Shown: positions 8,539-15,950, counted from the first letter of the stretch. The stretch: 20,256 nucleotides of DNA from Syntrophomonadaceae bacterium (GCA_012840625.1 DUSB01000204.1:1-20256), one strand, 5' to 3'. Translations and numbers: made by a program. Notes: a model not told the origin generated them from the letters alone.

Positions 8539-8573
8539 TTATCAGATGGTTAAAAAGCTGTACAATCTGATAA
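8539..8573. repeat. Inverted repeat overlapping the -35 region of the tRNA-Ala promoter
   Basis: TTATCAGAT (8539-8547) and ATCTGATAA (8565-8573) are perfect 9-bp arms separated by 17 nt. The arm nearest the tRNA falls in the -35 zone of its promoter. It could be a binding site or a chance hairpin. Confidence 0.4.
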
Positions 8574-8671
8574 AGATTTACAGGCATTAATGTTTATTGA
8601 TTATAGAAAAATGTCTGCTGCACCTACATTCAAACCCTTGCATAAAAATATAATGTTAAGAATAAGTTGGT

Positions 8672-8701
8672 AAAAAGAAAAGGCCCGGAGTAATTCGGGC
8701 C
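8672..8701 (-). terminator. Rho-independent terminator pointing away from the regulator gene
   Basis: Minus strand: GGCCCG, loop AATTACTC, CGGGCC, then TTTTCTTTTT. The T tract exists only in the minus direction, so it must end a minus-strand transcript that starts inside the gap upstream of the MerR-like gene. Confidence 0.7.
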
Positions 8702-8774
8702 GGCGTGCAGCTTAATCGGGAGAAGAACTGCATGCCAAATAGTTTGAGGGGAAATTCTCAGGCTCACAATAAGG

Positions 8775-8804
8775 TTGACAATAAGCCTATACAAATCCTA
8801 TAAA
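8775..8804 (+). promoter_or_regulatory. Promoter of the MerR-like regulator gene
   Basis: TTGACA (8775-8780), 18-nt spacer, TATAAA (8799-8804). Transcription would start near 8811, leaving a leader of about 115 nt. The element lies inside the region transcribed for the candidate small RNA, and the small RNA promoter lies inside this leader. Confidence 0.65.
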
Positions 8805-8926
8805 AATTCAGCAGTGTTATTCTGTAGTGAAATACTTGTTAAGTCAAAAACTATATTTTCCGCATGTTTTGCCTTATCGTTTACCTTAGTACCAACTTAT
8901 GAAGTGAGAGGAGAAAAGGTTACAAG

Positions 8927-9421
8927 GTGAAGGAAGTCTATTATAAAATTGGTGAGGTTAGCCAGATGCTGGAGGTCGAGCAGTATACGTTAAGATATCT
9001 GGAAAGCACACTTAAACTTAAAATTAAACGTGATGAACGCGGGGAGCGTATCTACAGTGAACATGACATCGATATACTGCGTTTAATCCTGCAGCTCAAA
9101 AATGAGAAAGGCCTGAATACAACCGCTATCAAGTTAGCACTGGACAATATGGAAAGCAATGATAGCCCTGCAGTTAAGCCAGTATCGGATACTGAACTAC
9201 AGCTAAGAGAATTAGGAGTCGTTCTCACACAGGTACTGGATAATAATGAAGAGCTACTGCATCAAAATAGGGAAATCCAGGAGCAGCTAAGGCAATTAGA
9301 AAACCGTTTGGATAAAATAGATCAAAAAAGATCCCAGCGGATTGATGAACTGATTGAGCTATGGAAAAATGAGCAGGAAGAGCGCAAACGTTCCTGGTTA
9401 TCTCTGTTCCGTCGAAAATAG
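8927..9421 (+). CDS. MerR-type DNA-binding protein with coiled-coil tail
   Basis: A 164-residue protein. Residues 5-75 form a MerR-like winged helix: YKIGEVSQMLEV (helix-turn-helix), LRYLE in the place of the usual LRYYE, and RGERIYSEHDIDIL in the wing. Residues about 85-145 are rich in E, Q, L and K with heptad spacing, so a dimeric coiled coil is likely. The tail ends in basic and aromatic residues (RSWLSLFRRK). There is no cysteine, so it is not a metal-sensing or redox MerR. The start is GTG at 8927, with AAAGG 7 nt upstream. MerR-fold proteins with long coiled coils can also serve chromosome organisation (RacA type), so a purely transcriptional role is not certain. The lactate permease gene lies 152 nt downstream on the same strand. 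Confidence 0.8.
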   Translation: MKEVYYKIGEVSQMLEVEQYTLRYLESTLKLKIKRDERGERIYSEHDIDILRLILQLKNEKGLNTTAIKLALDNMESNDSPAVKPVSDTELQLRELGVVLTQVLDNNEELLHQNREIQEQLRQLENRLDKIDQKRSQRIDELIELWKNEQEERKRSWLSLFRRK

Positions 9422-9519
9422 TTTGAAATCTAAAATAAGGCTGGCAAAAAAAGAAGAATATGATATTATTTTTGTGTGACCCCAAAAGCACTTAATCGGT
9501 TTTGTAGCATGGTAGGGAT

Positions 9520-9538
9520 AAGTGATTTGGTGTCACTT
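9520..9538. repeat. Short inverted repeat upstream of the lactate permease gene
   Basis: AAGTGA (9520-9525), 7 nt, TCACTT (9533-9538), lying 36-54 nt before the start codon. It is a possible operator or leader hairpin; it could also be chance. Confidence 0.3.
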
Positions 9539-9573
9539 CTTGGTGTTCTGGTAGAATAGGAGGATGGTTTATT

Positions 9574-11124
9574 ATGGATGTTTTACTGACTTTATTACCT
9601 GTACTGGTTGTTTTGGTCCTGCTTATCTGGGCTAAAAAGTCGGCCGATTTTAGCGGTTTCATTGGCTGGTTGCTGGCTTTGCTGATAGCAATTGTTTTCT
9701 TTCATACGTCCCTTCGCATTGGTTTAACTGCCAGTCTGGCAGGAATTATTGCTTCTTTCCCTGTTTCTCTGATGGTAGCCACATCTATCTTTCAGATTAC
9801 ATTTTTAGAATCAACCGGGGCTCTTGAGCGGATCGTAGTTTTTGTAAAGACCCTGGCCCGACATGATCGTGCTGTACAGATTATGATCATCAACATGGGC
9901 ATTGGCACCCTGCTGGTAGCGGTAGGTGCCACTCCGGTATCGATTCTCCCTCCCATAATGATTGCACTTGGTTACTCTACTTTTGTAGCTATTGCACTTC
10001 CGGCGCTAGGTTTTGATTCCCTGTGTACATATGCCCTTCTAGGTGCGCCGCTGGTTATTTATGCCGACATGACCGGAACGCCGCTAACTACCTCGGCACT
10101 GGTATTTTCCAAGTATATGCCCATTATTTCAACCATGATTGGCCTGGGAATGTTGTGGATTGTTGGGGGCTGGAAAGAAATAAAGCAGGGACTGCTTCCC
10201 TGTCTGCTGGCCGGTCTGACCATGGGTTTTACAGCCATTGCTGTAGCCCATGCTGGGACTGGTATCGTTCTGACAGGTGTAATGGGCGGTATGGCCACTA
10301 TTTTAGTTATGCTGCTGTACATGAAACTACTGCAGAAACCTATTTTAGATAGATCTGCTCTAAACAACACAGATCTACAAATTGAGAGTTCAATGTCACT
10401 CTGGCATGCCCTTTCACCGTGGCTTCTATTGGTAGGCTTATGTCTGTTTATTAATTTTTATCAGCCGCTGTTTAACTTGCTTTTTAACCAATGGTCTATG
10501 CCCATACAAATTATTCCTGGCGAAAAACCCATTATGACCCGCATGCTCTGGAATGCATATACCTGGGTCATTATCAGCACTCTGTTAGCTATTCCTTTTC
10601 TCAAACCGACCAAAAAGCAGTGGAAGGAAATCGGTACCAAATGGGTGAAAAGGGCTCCCCGTCCTGTTATTTCAGCCGCTGTCTTTTTTGCCATTGCGTA
10701 TGTTATGAGCTATTCAGGCTATTCAGTATGCCCTAGCGGCTGGGAGCTGGCTAATAGCGATTGGAATATGATCTCAATTCTTGCCACTCGTTCAGCTGAG
10801 TTTTTCCAGGGTCTCTATCCAGCAGCAGCAACGTTCTTGGGTTTACTGGGAGGCTTTATAAGTGGTAGTGAAGCTTCCACCATTGCCTTGTTTACCAAAT
10901 ATAATATACTGACTTCGGATCTACTTAGCATAAATCCATTAATTGTAACCGCTGGCTGTGCGGTTGCAGGTGGGTTGGCCAGTGTTATTTCTCCAGCCAA
11001 ATTACAAAATGCGGCTGCTACCATTGATGCCATCGGCCAAGAATCTGAAGTAATACGTACTGCTATTGTGCTTTCACTTACTATCACCACCGTAGCAGCA
11101 ATTTTAACCTTAATTTGGGCTTGA
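9574..11124 (+). CDS. LctP-family lactate permease homologue
   Basis: A 516-residue integral membrane protein with about 12-14 hydrophobic segments, the length of LctP-type L-lactate permeases, which take up lactate or glycolate with protons. The N-terminus (LLPVLVVLVLLIWAKKSAD) and the late motif LGGFISGSEASTIALF fit the family signature GxFxTGSxTSSNxLF. The mid-protein segment usually read as FGAP(V/I)AI is here LLGAPLVIYAD, so it is a divergent member and the substrate may differ. The start ATG at 9574 follows AGGAGG with a 10-nt gap. The 152-nt gap before it contains an inverted repeat AAGTGA/TCACTT (9520-9538) that could be an operator, and no clear promoter. No lactate dehydrogenase or lutABC genes are adjacent. 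Confidence 0.82.
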   Translation: MDVLLTLLPVLVVLVLLIWAKKSADFSGFIGWLLALLIAIVFFHTSLRIGLTASLAGIIASFPVSLMVATSIFQITFLESTGALERIVVFVKTLARHDRAVQIMIINMGIGTLLVAVGATPVSILPPIMIALGYSTFVAIALPALGFDSLCTYALLGAPLVIYADMTGTPLTTSALVFSKYMPIISTMIGLGMLWIVGGWKEIKQGLLPCLLAGLTMGFTAIAVAHAGTGIVLTGVMGGMATILVMLLYMKLLQKPILDRSALNNTDLQIESSMSLWHALSPWLLLVGLCLFINFYQPLFNLLFNQWSMPIQIIPGEKPIMTRMLWNAYTWVIISTLLAIPFLKPTKKQWKEIGTKWVKRAPRPVISAAVFFAIAYVMSYSGYSVCPSGWELANSDWNMISILATRSAEFFQGLYPAAATFLGLLGGFISGSEASTIALFTKYNILTSDLLSINPLIVTAGCAVAGGLASVISPAKLQNAAATIDAIGQESEVIRTAIVLSLTITTVAAILTLIWA

Positions 11125-11149
11125 ATAAGTCTTAAATTGAATAAGTATG

Positions 11150-11189
11150 ATAAAGATAAAAGAGGGGTTAACCCCTCTTTTATCTTTAT
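11150..11189. terminator. Bidirectional terminator between lctP-like and abrB-like genes
   Basis: A perfect 40-bp palindrome: 18-bp arms with GAGGGG/CCCCTC at the top and a TTAA loop; the arms end in TTTTATCTTTAT in both directions. It lies between convergent genes and can terminate both. Confidence 0.9.
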
Positions 11190-11208
11190 GTAATCCAGAT
11201 CGTTTAAG

Positions 11209-11460
11209 TTAACTGATCTGTTTACTTAATTCTAGCAGACAGACTTTACAAAGGCTTTTCCCTTTATAATAAACCACATCTTCTGCATTACCACATAAGA
11301 TGCAGGCTGGCTGGTATTTTTTTAAAACTATTTTTTCCTCATCTACGTAGATTTCCAGTGCATCCTTTTCCTCAATATCCATAGTTCTGCGCAGTTCAAT
11401 TGGTATCACAATACGACCTAATTCATCCACCTTGCGTACAATTCCTGTTGATTTTAACAT
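11209..11460 (-). CDS. AbrB-family transition-state regulator with zinc-ribbon tail
   Basis: An 83-residue DNA-binding protein. Residues 1-50 (MLKSTGIVRKVDELGRIVIP...) are nearly the same as the swapped-hairpin DNA-binding domain of Bacillus subtilis AbrB, including the RRT and EKDALEIYVD segments. Instead of the AbrB C-terminal multimerisation domain, residues 53-75 carry CILCGN...CKVC, a CxxC-x(14)-CxxC pattern that probably binds zinc. AbrB proteins repress stationary-phase genes during growth. The ATG follows GGGAGGT with 8 nt spacing. It has its own promoter and shares a terminator with the convergent permease gene. The role is inferred from family; targets are unknown. Confidence 0.93.
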   Translation of the reverse strand: MLKSTGIVRKVDELGRIVIPIELRRTMDIEEKDALEIYVDEEKIVLKKYQPACILCGNAEDVVYYKGKSLCKVCLLELSKQIS

Positions 11461-11505
11461 TTGCTACGACCTCCCATTTCGACATTTTATTATATTATAT
11501 TACAA

Positions 11506-11535
11506 ATGATAAACTATATTCCCATATTTAGTCAA
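11506..11535 (-). promoter_or_regulatory. Promoter of the abrB-like gene
   Basis: Minus strand: TTGACT (11530-11535), 18-nt spacer, TATCAT (11506-11511), in a very AT-rich stretch that also contains TATAATATAAT. AT-rich sites of this type are typical AbrB targets, so autoregulation is possible. Confidence 0.55.
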
Positions 11536-11568
11536 CACCTGTGCTCATATTTCCTGTATTTAACAATT

Positions 11569-12570
11569 TTATAAACCTCTAATATAGTCCGTAGCCTGGC
11601 CGCAGTAAATGCAATGGTGATCTTTTATCCCGGATACTTGAACCCGATACGCTTGGCGCTCAATAATCACTTCCCCGCAGTATTTGCACAAGGTATCATT
11701 ATTTACCCTGGCCATATTGCCTACATACACAAAAGGCAGGGCTGATTGAGCAGTTTCTTTGCACTGCATCATGATCTCCCTGGATGGAGGGGGTACTTCA
11801 AGTTTGTAGGTAGGGAAGTAAGCGGATAGGTGCAATACAATCGCAGGATCAAGATCCGCCAGATAATGAGCCAAGGCTTTTATCTCCTCCTGTTTATCAT
11901 TCCAACCCGGGATAATAAGGGTAGTAATCTCTAAATGAGTCTTCCCCGCCAGTTCCTCGATGCTGCTTTTAACCATTTCCAGATCGCCTTTACATAAGGT
12001 TTTATAAAATTCAGGGTTAAAAGCCTTCAAATCAATATTCCAGGCGTCAATATAAGGCATAAGCGAGCGCAGGGGTTCCTTTTCTATATAACCATTGCTG
12101 ACCATAACAGTCTGTAAGTCTTGTTGCTTGATTTTTTCAGCACTTTCCCTGATATATTCGTACCAGATCGATGGTTCATTGTACGTAAAAGCAACCCCTA
12201 CTGATCCCTCCTGCATGCACTCCCTGGCCAGAATTGCTAATTTAGCTGGCGTAAGCATGCGGGTGGGGGGGTGTTGGTGAGCAATACTATAATTCTGGCA
12301 ATATTGGCATTGAAGATTGCAACCAAAACTACCTACGGAAAGAATATTGGCACCTGGATAAAAGTGATAAAGTGGTTTCTTTTCGATAGGATCTACCGCT
12401 ATGGAGCTTATCCGGGCATAATTTAAGCTGTATAGTTTGCCATCAATATTTTGACGTACCCTGCATGTTCCTGTTTTACCAGGAGAAATGATACAATGCC
12501 GGGGACATAACTGACAAAAAACCTTATCTTCTTGATACGGTGTCCAATAAGCTGCCTCTTGCAAGGCCAA
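11569..12570 (-). CDS. amrS: AmmeMemoRadiSam system radical SAM enzyme
   Basis: A 333-residue radical SAM protein. Cys84, Cys88 and Cys91 form CNLQCQYC, the CxxxCxxC site for the SAM-binding 4Fe-4S cluster. An N-terminal cysteine set (Cys19, 22, 26, 36: CQLCPRHC...C) and a C-terminal zinc-ribbon-like pair (Cys295/298 and Cys320/323) frame the barrel. This layout, with PLYHFYPG before the cluster and NEPSIWYEY and WNIDLKAF after it, is that of the PflA-like enzyme of the AmmeMemoRadiSam system. The start is TTG at 12570 with GGAGG 7 nt upstream. It lies 27 nt after the Memo-AMMECR1 fusion gene, in one operon. I know of no established reaction for the system. Relation to pyruvate formate-lyase activase is structural only; no glycyl radical enzyme is nearby. 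Confidence 0.92.
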   Translation of the reverse strand: MALQEAAYWTPYQEDKVFCQLCPRHCIISPGKTGTCRVRQNIDGKLYSLNYARISSIAVDPIEKKPLYHFYPGANILSVGSFGCNLQCQYCQNYSIAHQHPPTRMLTPAKLAILARECMQEGSVGVAFTYNEPSIWYEYIRESAEKIKQQDLQTVMVSNGYIEKEPLRSLMPYIDAWNIDLKAFNPEFYKTLCKGDLEMVKSSIEELAGKTHLEITTLIIPGWNDKQEEIKALAHYLADLDPAIVLHLSAYFPTYKLEVPPPSREIMMQCKETAQSALPFVYVGNMARVNNDTLCKYCGEVIIERQAYRVQVSGIKDHHCIYCGQATDYIRGL

Positions 12571-12597
12571 TACTATCCCTCCTTTGGAGTAGAATAA

Positions 12598-13989
12598 TCA
12601 AGTATAGCGCTGGACTTCGAAACGCTCCAATGTATAAGGGGCTTGAGCAGGGATGCCGGCTTTTTCCAGAGCAATTTTAATCTGCTGCTCTACCGTATCT
12701 ACGCCTTCTAAATCCGGCAGAAGAAGCCCGCGGCGGTTTCCATAACTGACAATAACCCCATATTTTTGGGGATCAAGATCCTCGATCCGTGCTGGTTCTG
12801 GAGCAGATAAGATATCAACAGAATATTCAAGATCCTGTAATTCATTAGGCTTGACTGGAGTAAAACGCGGATCATTCAGGGCCGCTGCCAGCGCATTTCT
12901 GGCTATTTCCTGAACCAGATTCTCCTGCGTTGGTAAAAAAGTACCTATGCATCCGCGTAACCGACCATATTTTTTAATAGTTACAAAGGCTCCGGCCTGC
13001 TTATCTAAAAAGGAGTTCATATCATCCGGAATATCCGGTTTTTTACCATGAAGGATATATTGTTCTACATTACTGCGTGCCCAGCGGACCGGGGGGGATT
13101 CATTTCTTCTTTGTTCAGATATATTTTTTTTGCTGTCTTCTTCTATCTTCTGCATTATACTGGGACCAGGTTCCAATGGAGTAAAACTTGCACAAAGATA
13201 GCCAACCCCGAAGGGGCCTTCATAACTATAAACCCGGCTGCGAACTTTGTATCCATCCAGAGCTCCCAGCAGCATTAAAAGCGGCCGATATCCGCACTCA
13301 CCAGCTTGATCAACGATGCTATCAGGAAGATCAATAATACGTACCAGCTCACCTGTCTGGATAGCATCTAGAACCGACCGATCAAATTCAGGTCCGGCCG
13401 GATGATAATTATAAGGTCCTTCATCTTTCAAGCGGTGGGACATGTCGCCCGATGCTATCAATGCCGTTTTCTTTTGCTGACTTTGCGCCACCTCCTGCAG
13501 TATTTTTCCAAAAGACAGCAGCTCCTTTTTGCTTAAATAAGCTACACTGATAACGCCGAGTTTGCATGATTGAAGACCGGCCTGCTGTAGATAATACAGC
13601 GGGACCATAACACCGTGATCCAGAAAAGGATTTACCTGGTACTGTCTGGCCAGTTTATGATCAATCCCCAGAAATGGAATATTCCGTTCCTGGCATAAAA
13701 TGCTGACCGCTTGCATGAAATCTAAATCATTTTGGTAAGAAAACTTAACTTCAGGTGCTCCAAAACTGCCCAAATTTCCGGTTAAAACGTCTTCAGAAAG
13801 GTAACTGATACAATCTGAAAAAACATTGCCATGTGGAGTAATAAAAAGAAGTACCTCGGGCTGTGAACGAACTAAATCCTGAGCCATTGCCTGCTGTCCT
13901 GCTATGGTTTTCTCCGCCTCGTAGGCTCTTTGCCCTCCTACTTCCGGAATAATGATCGGGGGATGGGGGGCCAGAGCAGCATGGATCAT
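12598..13989 (-). CDS. Fused Memo/LigB-like and AMMECR1 protein (AmmeMemoRadiSam B-A fusion)
   Basis: A protein of about 463-467 residues with two domains. Residues 5-275 (numbered from the ATG at 14001) are a class III extradiol dioxygenase/Memo-like domain: His13 in APHPP, His57 in TPHG, His129 in LDHG, His189 in SGDMSHR and Glu235 in GECGYRP. By comparison with LigB these fit metal ligands (His13, His57, Glu235) and a catalytic base (His189). Residues about 300-465 are an AMMECR1 domain with the signature LRGCIGT (348-354), followed by PVKPNEL and LLLPDLEGV. A linker of about 25 polar residues joins them. Start: the ATG at 14001 directly abuts AAGGAG, which is too close; TTG at 13992 or ATG at 13989 fit better. 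The gene leads the operon with the radical SAM enzyme. The biochemical role is unknown. Confidence 0.9.
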   Translation of the reverse strand: MIHAALAPHPPIIIPEVGGQRAYEAEKTIAGQQAMAQDLVRSQPEVLLFITPHGNVFSDCISYLSEDVLTGNLGSFGAPEVKFSYQNDLDFMQAVSILCQERNIPFLGIDHKLARQYQVNPFLDHGVMVPLYYLQQAGLQSCKLGVISVAYLSKKELLSFGKILQEVAQSQQKKTALIASGDMSHRLKDEGPYNYHPAGPEFDRSVLDAIQTGELVRIIDLPDSIVDQAGECGYRPLLMLLGALDGYKVRSRVYSYEGPFGVGYLCASFTPLEPGPSIMQKIEEDSKKNISEQRRNESPPVRWARSNVEQYILHGKKPDIPDDMNSFLDKQAGAFVTIKKYGRLRGCIGTFLPTQENLVQEIARNALAAALNDPRFTPVKPNELQDLEYSVDILSAPEPARIEDLDPQKYGVIVSYGNRRGLLLPDLEGVDTVEQQIKIALEKAGIPAQAPYTLERFEVQRYT

Positions 13990-14001
13990 CAAAATACTCA
14001 T

Positions 14002-14530
14002 CTCCTTTTAACGGCTCTATTGCCAAAAGTTCCTGGTATTTAAATCATAGCACATCAGTTTTGCTAATCATTATAATACTTTGTTGTTAATCATCCCTAC
14101 CTCGATATCTTTTCCAGCTCTATTTATAGTCTTCTACGCAGCTATTGCCCGCCTCTTTCTTTCATGCAAAGATGCTGGAATTAAATTATTCCTCGCATTC
14201 ATGATCTCCAATACCTTATTTTTTTATCTATTGATCGAATGTCCGTGCGCCATAACATTGATGTCAACTCGTTGATATATATAAATATAAGATTTTGTAG
14301 TTAATTTAACCTCTGAGGCATCTTTTTATCAGGTGAGGTAATATGCTTCACTTTCTGCTTTTTAAAGCTATGTTCTTGAGTTAAATCGGCCATGCACGAT
14401 TTGCCTGAAAGCTTGATTTTAGCCTTTTTGACCAATAATATCCATAAAACTTATCTAATTGTTGCCAATGGCATATTAATTGCATGTCTTATTCCTTAGA
14501 TCCTATGTAGCATTTATGAAGGTGCGAATA
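14002..14530. other. Intergenic region between divergent genes
   Basis: About 500 nt without a convincing intact gene. On the minus strand 14069-14202 is an open frame of 22 codons, a TAG, then 20 more codons (MNARNN... and ...DIEVGMINNKVL), preceded by GGAG only 3 nt from the ATG; it may be the relic of a small gene or chance. An extended -10 (TGCTATGAT, complement of 14044-14052) may serve the Memo-AMMECR1 operon. The right end holds the promoter of the chemoreceptor-like gene. Confidence 0.4.
14428..14457 (+). promoter_or_regulatory. Probable promoter of the chemoreceptor-like gene
   Basis: TTGACC (14428-14433), 18-nt spacer, TATCTA (14452-14457). A start near 14464 would give a leader of about 65 nt. 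No sigma-D (flagellar) type promoter was seen. Confidence 0.45.
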
Positions 14531-15688
14531 TTGGAAACATTAAAAGTACATGTAAAAGATATTGATTTGTTAAAATCATTGTTTTCAGTCATCATAACCG
14601 CCTTTGAAGATGGAGCTAGTTTCAGTATCGTTGATCGTGAGAAGGTTATCTTTTTTATCAAACACAAATTTGAAGAACTTCAATCCCAGGTTGGAGATAA
14701 GATTGCCTCCGGCGGACCTGCAGAAAGAATTCTTAAAACCCGCAAGGTGTTAAGCGTCAATTTTGATCGTGACCTCTTTGGTGGAATCCGTATTTTCTCC
14801 CTGGGGGGGCCTATCTGGGCAGATGATGATTCAGACGTAGTGGGCGCCTGGTTTATGGGTGTTCCTCGCTTGCACACCATTGCTAAATCTTTTGACTATT
14901 TTGCCCCTATATTAACTGAACTGTTCCCCGAAGGTGGAGTGCTTTATGCTACAGATAAAAATAAACTAGTCAAAAAACAAGGATCCTCTAAATTTGATAT
15001 ATCCGCTATGTCTGCCGGCTCTAATAATGGCGAAGTATCCCTGGAAGCTATGCGTACTGGAAGAGAAGTGATAAAAGAGCTTCCTGAAGATATCTATGGT
15101 ATACCAGCATTAGTATCCTGCTCTCCTCTGCTTGATGAGGAAACATCTGATGTTGTTGGTACTTTCGGCCTAGTCTTACCCAGACAATTAACCAATGAAC
15201 TAAAAAAAATGGCTAACACCCTCCAGAAGAGTTTAATAGAATTGTCGGCTGCAATGCAGCAAATTATAGCTTCTACCTCTGAAATAAGTAACAATCAAAA
15301 CAGCTTGCACAGCGAAATTGAAAATGTTCGAACATTAACGGACCAAATTAATTCTGTAATGGGTTTTATCAAGAATATTGCGGATGAAACAAAAATGTTA
15401 GGATTAAATGCGTCCATTGAAGCAGCCAGGGCTGGTGACTCAGGTCGAGGCTTTGGAGTTGTGGCCGAAGAAATTCGGAAACTATCAGATGAGTCCAAAC
15501 AGACAGTAGCTAGAATTAGAGATCTAACCACCCAAATCGATCATTCCATTGGCATAACCACAGAATCATCTTTTTCTGTTATTCATAGCGTGGAGGAATC
15601 GGCTGTCGCGACCGAAGAAATCAATGCCAATCTGCAGGAAATTACCAGCTTGGCTGAGCAATTAGATAATATGGCAGCAAATCTATAA
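14531..15688 (+). CDS. Soluble methyl-accepting chemotaxis-type signalling protein
   Basis: A 385-residue protein without membrane segments. The C-terminal half (about 220-385) is an MCP signalling hairpin: the tip reads IADETKMLGLNASIEAARAG (282-301), then GRGFGVVAEEIRKLSDES, matching the CheA/CheW-binding region of chemoreceptors. The N-terminal half holds two similar PAS-like units: about 64-119 (...GGIRIFSLGGPIW...SDVVGAWFMGVPR) and about 171-225 (...YGIPALVSCSPLL...SDVVGTFGLVLPR), a probable internal duplication. No CheR-docking pentapeptide ends the protein. Start: a frame opens at 14480 (TTG) and contains ATG at 14516, neither with an SD; TTG at 14531 has AAGGTG 6 nt upstream and is preferred. 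No che or flagellar genes are nearby, so it may act in a cytoplasmic array or outside chemotaxis. The signal is unknown. Confidence 0.87.
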   Translation: METLKVHVKDIDLLKSLFSVIITAFEDGASFSIVDREKVIFFIKHKFEELQSQVGDKIASGGPAERILKTRKVLSVNFDRDLFGGIRIFSLGGPIWADDDSDVVGAWFMGVPRLHTIAKSFDYFAPILTELFPEGGVLYATDKNKLVKKQGSSKFDISAMSAGSNNGEVSLEAMRTGREVIKELPEDIYGIPALVSCSPLLDEETSDVVGTFGLVLPRQLTNELKKMANTLQKSLIELSAAMQQIIASTSEISNNQNSLHSEIENVRTLTDQINSVMGFIKNIADETKMLGLNASIEAARAGDSGRGFGVVAEEIRKLSDESKQTVARIRDLTTQIDHSIGITTESSFSVIHSVEESAVATEEINANLQEITSLAEQLDNMAANL

Positions 15689-15764
15689 ATAAAGCTCCCT
15701 ACTACAAGGTGCCTCTGGTGAATGTTAATCCTTGACAGGTTGTTTTTGCAGCAGGTTACCTTGA

Positions 15765-15813
15765 GTATAAAAGAAGAGGCTGTCCTGTAATAGGACAGCC
15801 TCTTCTTTTATAC
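15765..15813. terminator. Long perfect hairpin terminator after the chemoreceptor-like gene
   Basis: A perfect 22-bp inverted repeat (15765-15786 and 15792-15813) with loop GTAAT. The stem core GGCTGTCCT is followed by TCTTCTTTTA, and the symmetric arms let it work in both directions. It serves the chemoreceptor-like gene (+) and would have served the decayed gene on the minus strand at 15864. Confidence 0.85.
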
Positions 15814-15863
15814 ACGGCTGCTTTTTTCTACGGCTATTACTGCAGAGATCAACTGACTTATTT

Positions 15864-15950
15864 TTAAGATAATATCTCTAAATCCCGGTCAGGTACAGAG
15901 CAGGTTGAATTATAACAAAGATAGGCAGTGGGTTTACCCTGCAAATATGA
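15864..15950 (-). pseudogene. C-terminal remnant of a YyaL/DUF255 thioredoxin-domain protein
   Basis: An open frame of 62 codons (15864-16052) ends with PTAYLCYNSTCSVPD and DLEIL before its stop. This closely resembles the extreme C-terminus of YyaL-type proteins (thioredoxin-like DUF255 plus glycosidase-like domain, about 600-700 aa), which typically end in a PxAYxCxxxxCxxP motif. Only the last 29 or so codons fit; the preceding residues are hydrophobic and unrelated, and no SD precedes the ATG at 16052. I therefore read it as the tail of a gene whose body was deleted. The remaining sequence up to 16106 is AT-rich with no clear gene, and presumably holds the CoA-transferase promoter, which I could not place. 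The assignment is from memory of the family pattern. Confidence 0.5.

Larger units (their letters stand above)
8672..8812 (-). ncRNA. Candidate C-rich small regulatory RNA
   Basis: The 8580-8926 gap has no gene but holds a coherent minus-strand unit. A promoter reads TTGACT (8842-8847), 17 nt, CAGAAT (8819-8824). A transcript of about 140 nt would follow and end at a clear terminator (8672-8701). In RNA order it holds a loose AGGCU/AGCCU stem, an unpaired UUUCCCCUC (complement of 8746-8754), a 9-bp stem (8702-8710 with 8728-8736, one G-U pair) whose 17-nt loop contains CUUCUCCCG, then the terminator stem. C-rich loops of this type are known in trans-acting small RNAs such as RsaE/RoxS, where they pair with SD sequences. 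No known RNA family was recognised. Expression and boundaries are inferred. Confidence 0.4.

Noticed and set aside
8672..8812. 6S RNA as the identity of the candidate small RNA
   Set aside because: The 5' and 3' ends do not pair into the long closing stem with central bubble that defines 6S RNA.
9422..9573. Terminator or clear promoter between the MerR-like and lactate permease genes
   Set aside because: Only weak AT hairpins and no -35/-10 pair were found; whether the two genes are co-transcribed stays open.
14081..14275. Plus-strand 64-codon hydrophobic frame as a membrane peptide gene
   Set aside because: No SD before the ATG, no recognisable family, and the hydrophobic look comes from T-rich DNA.
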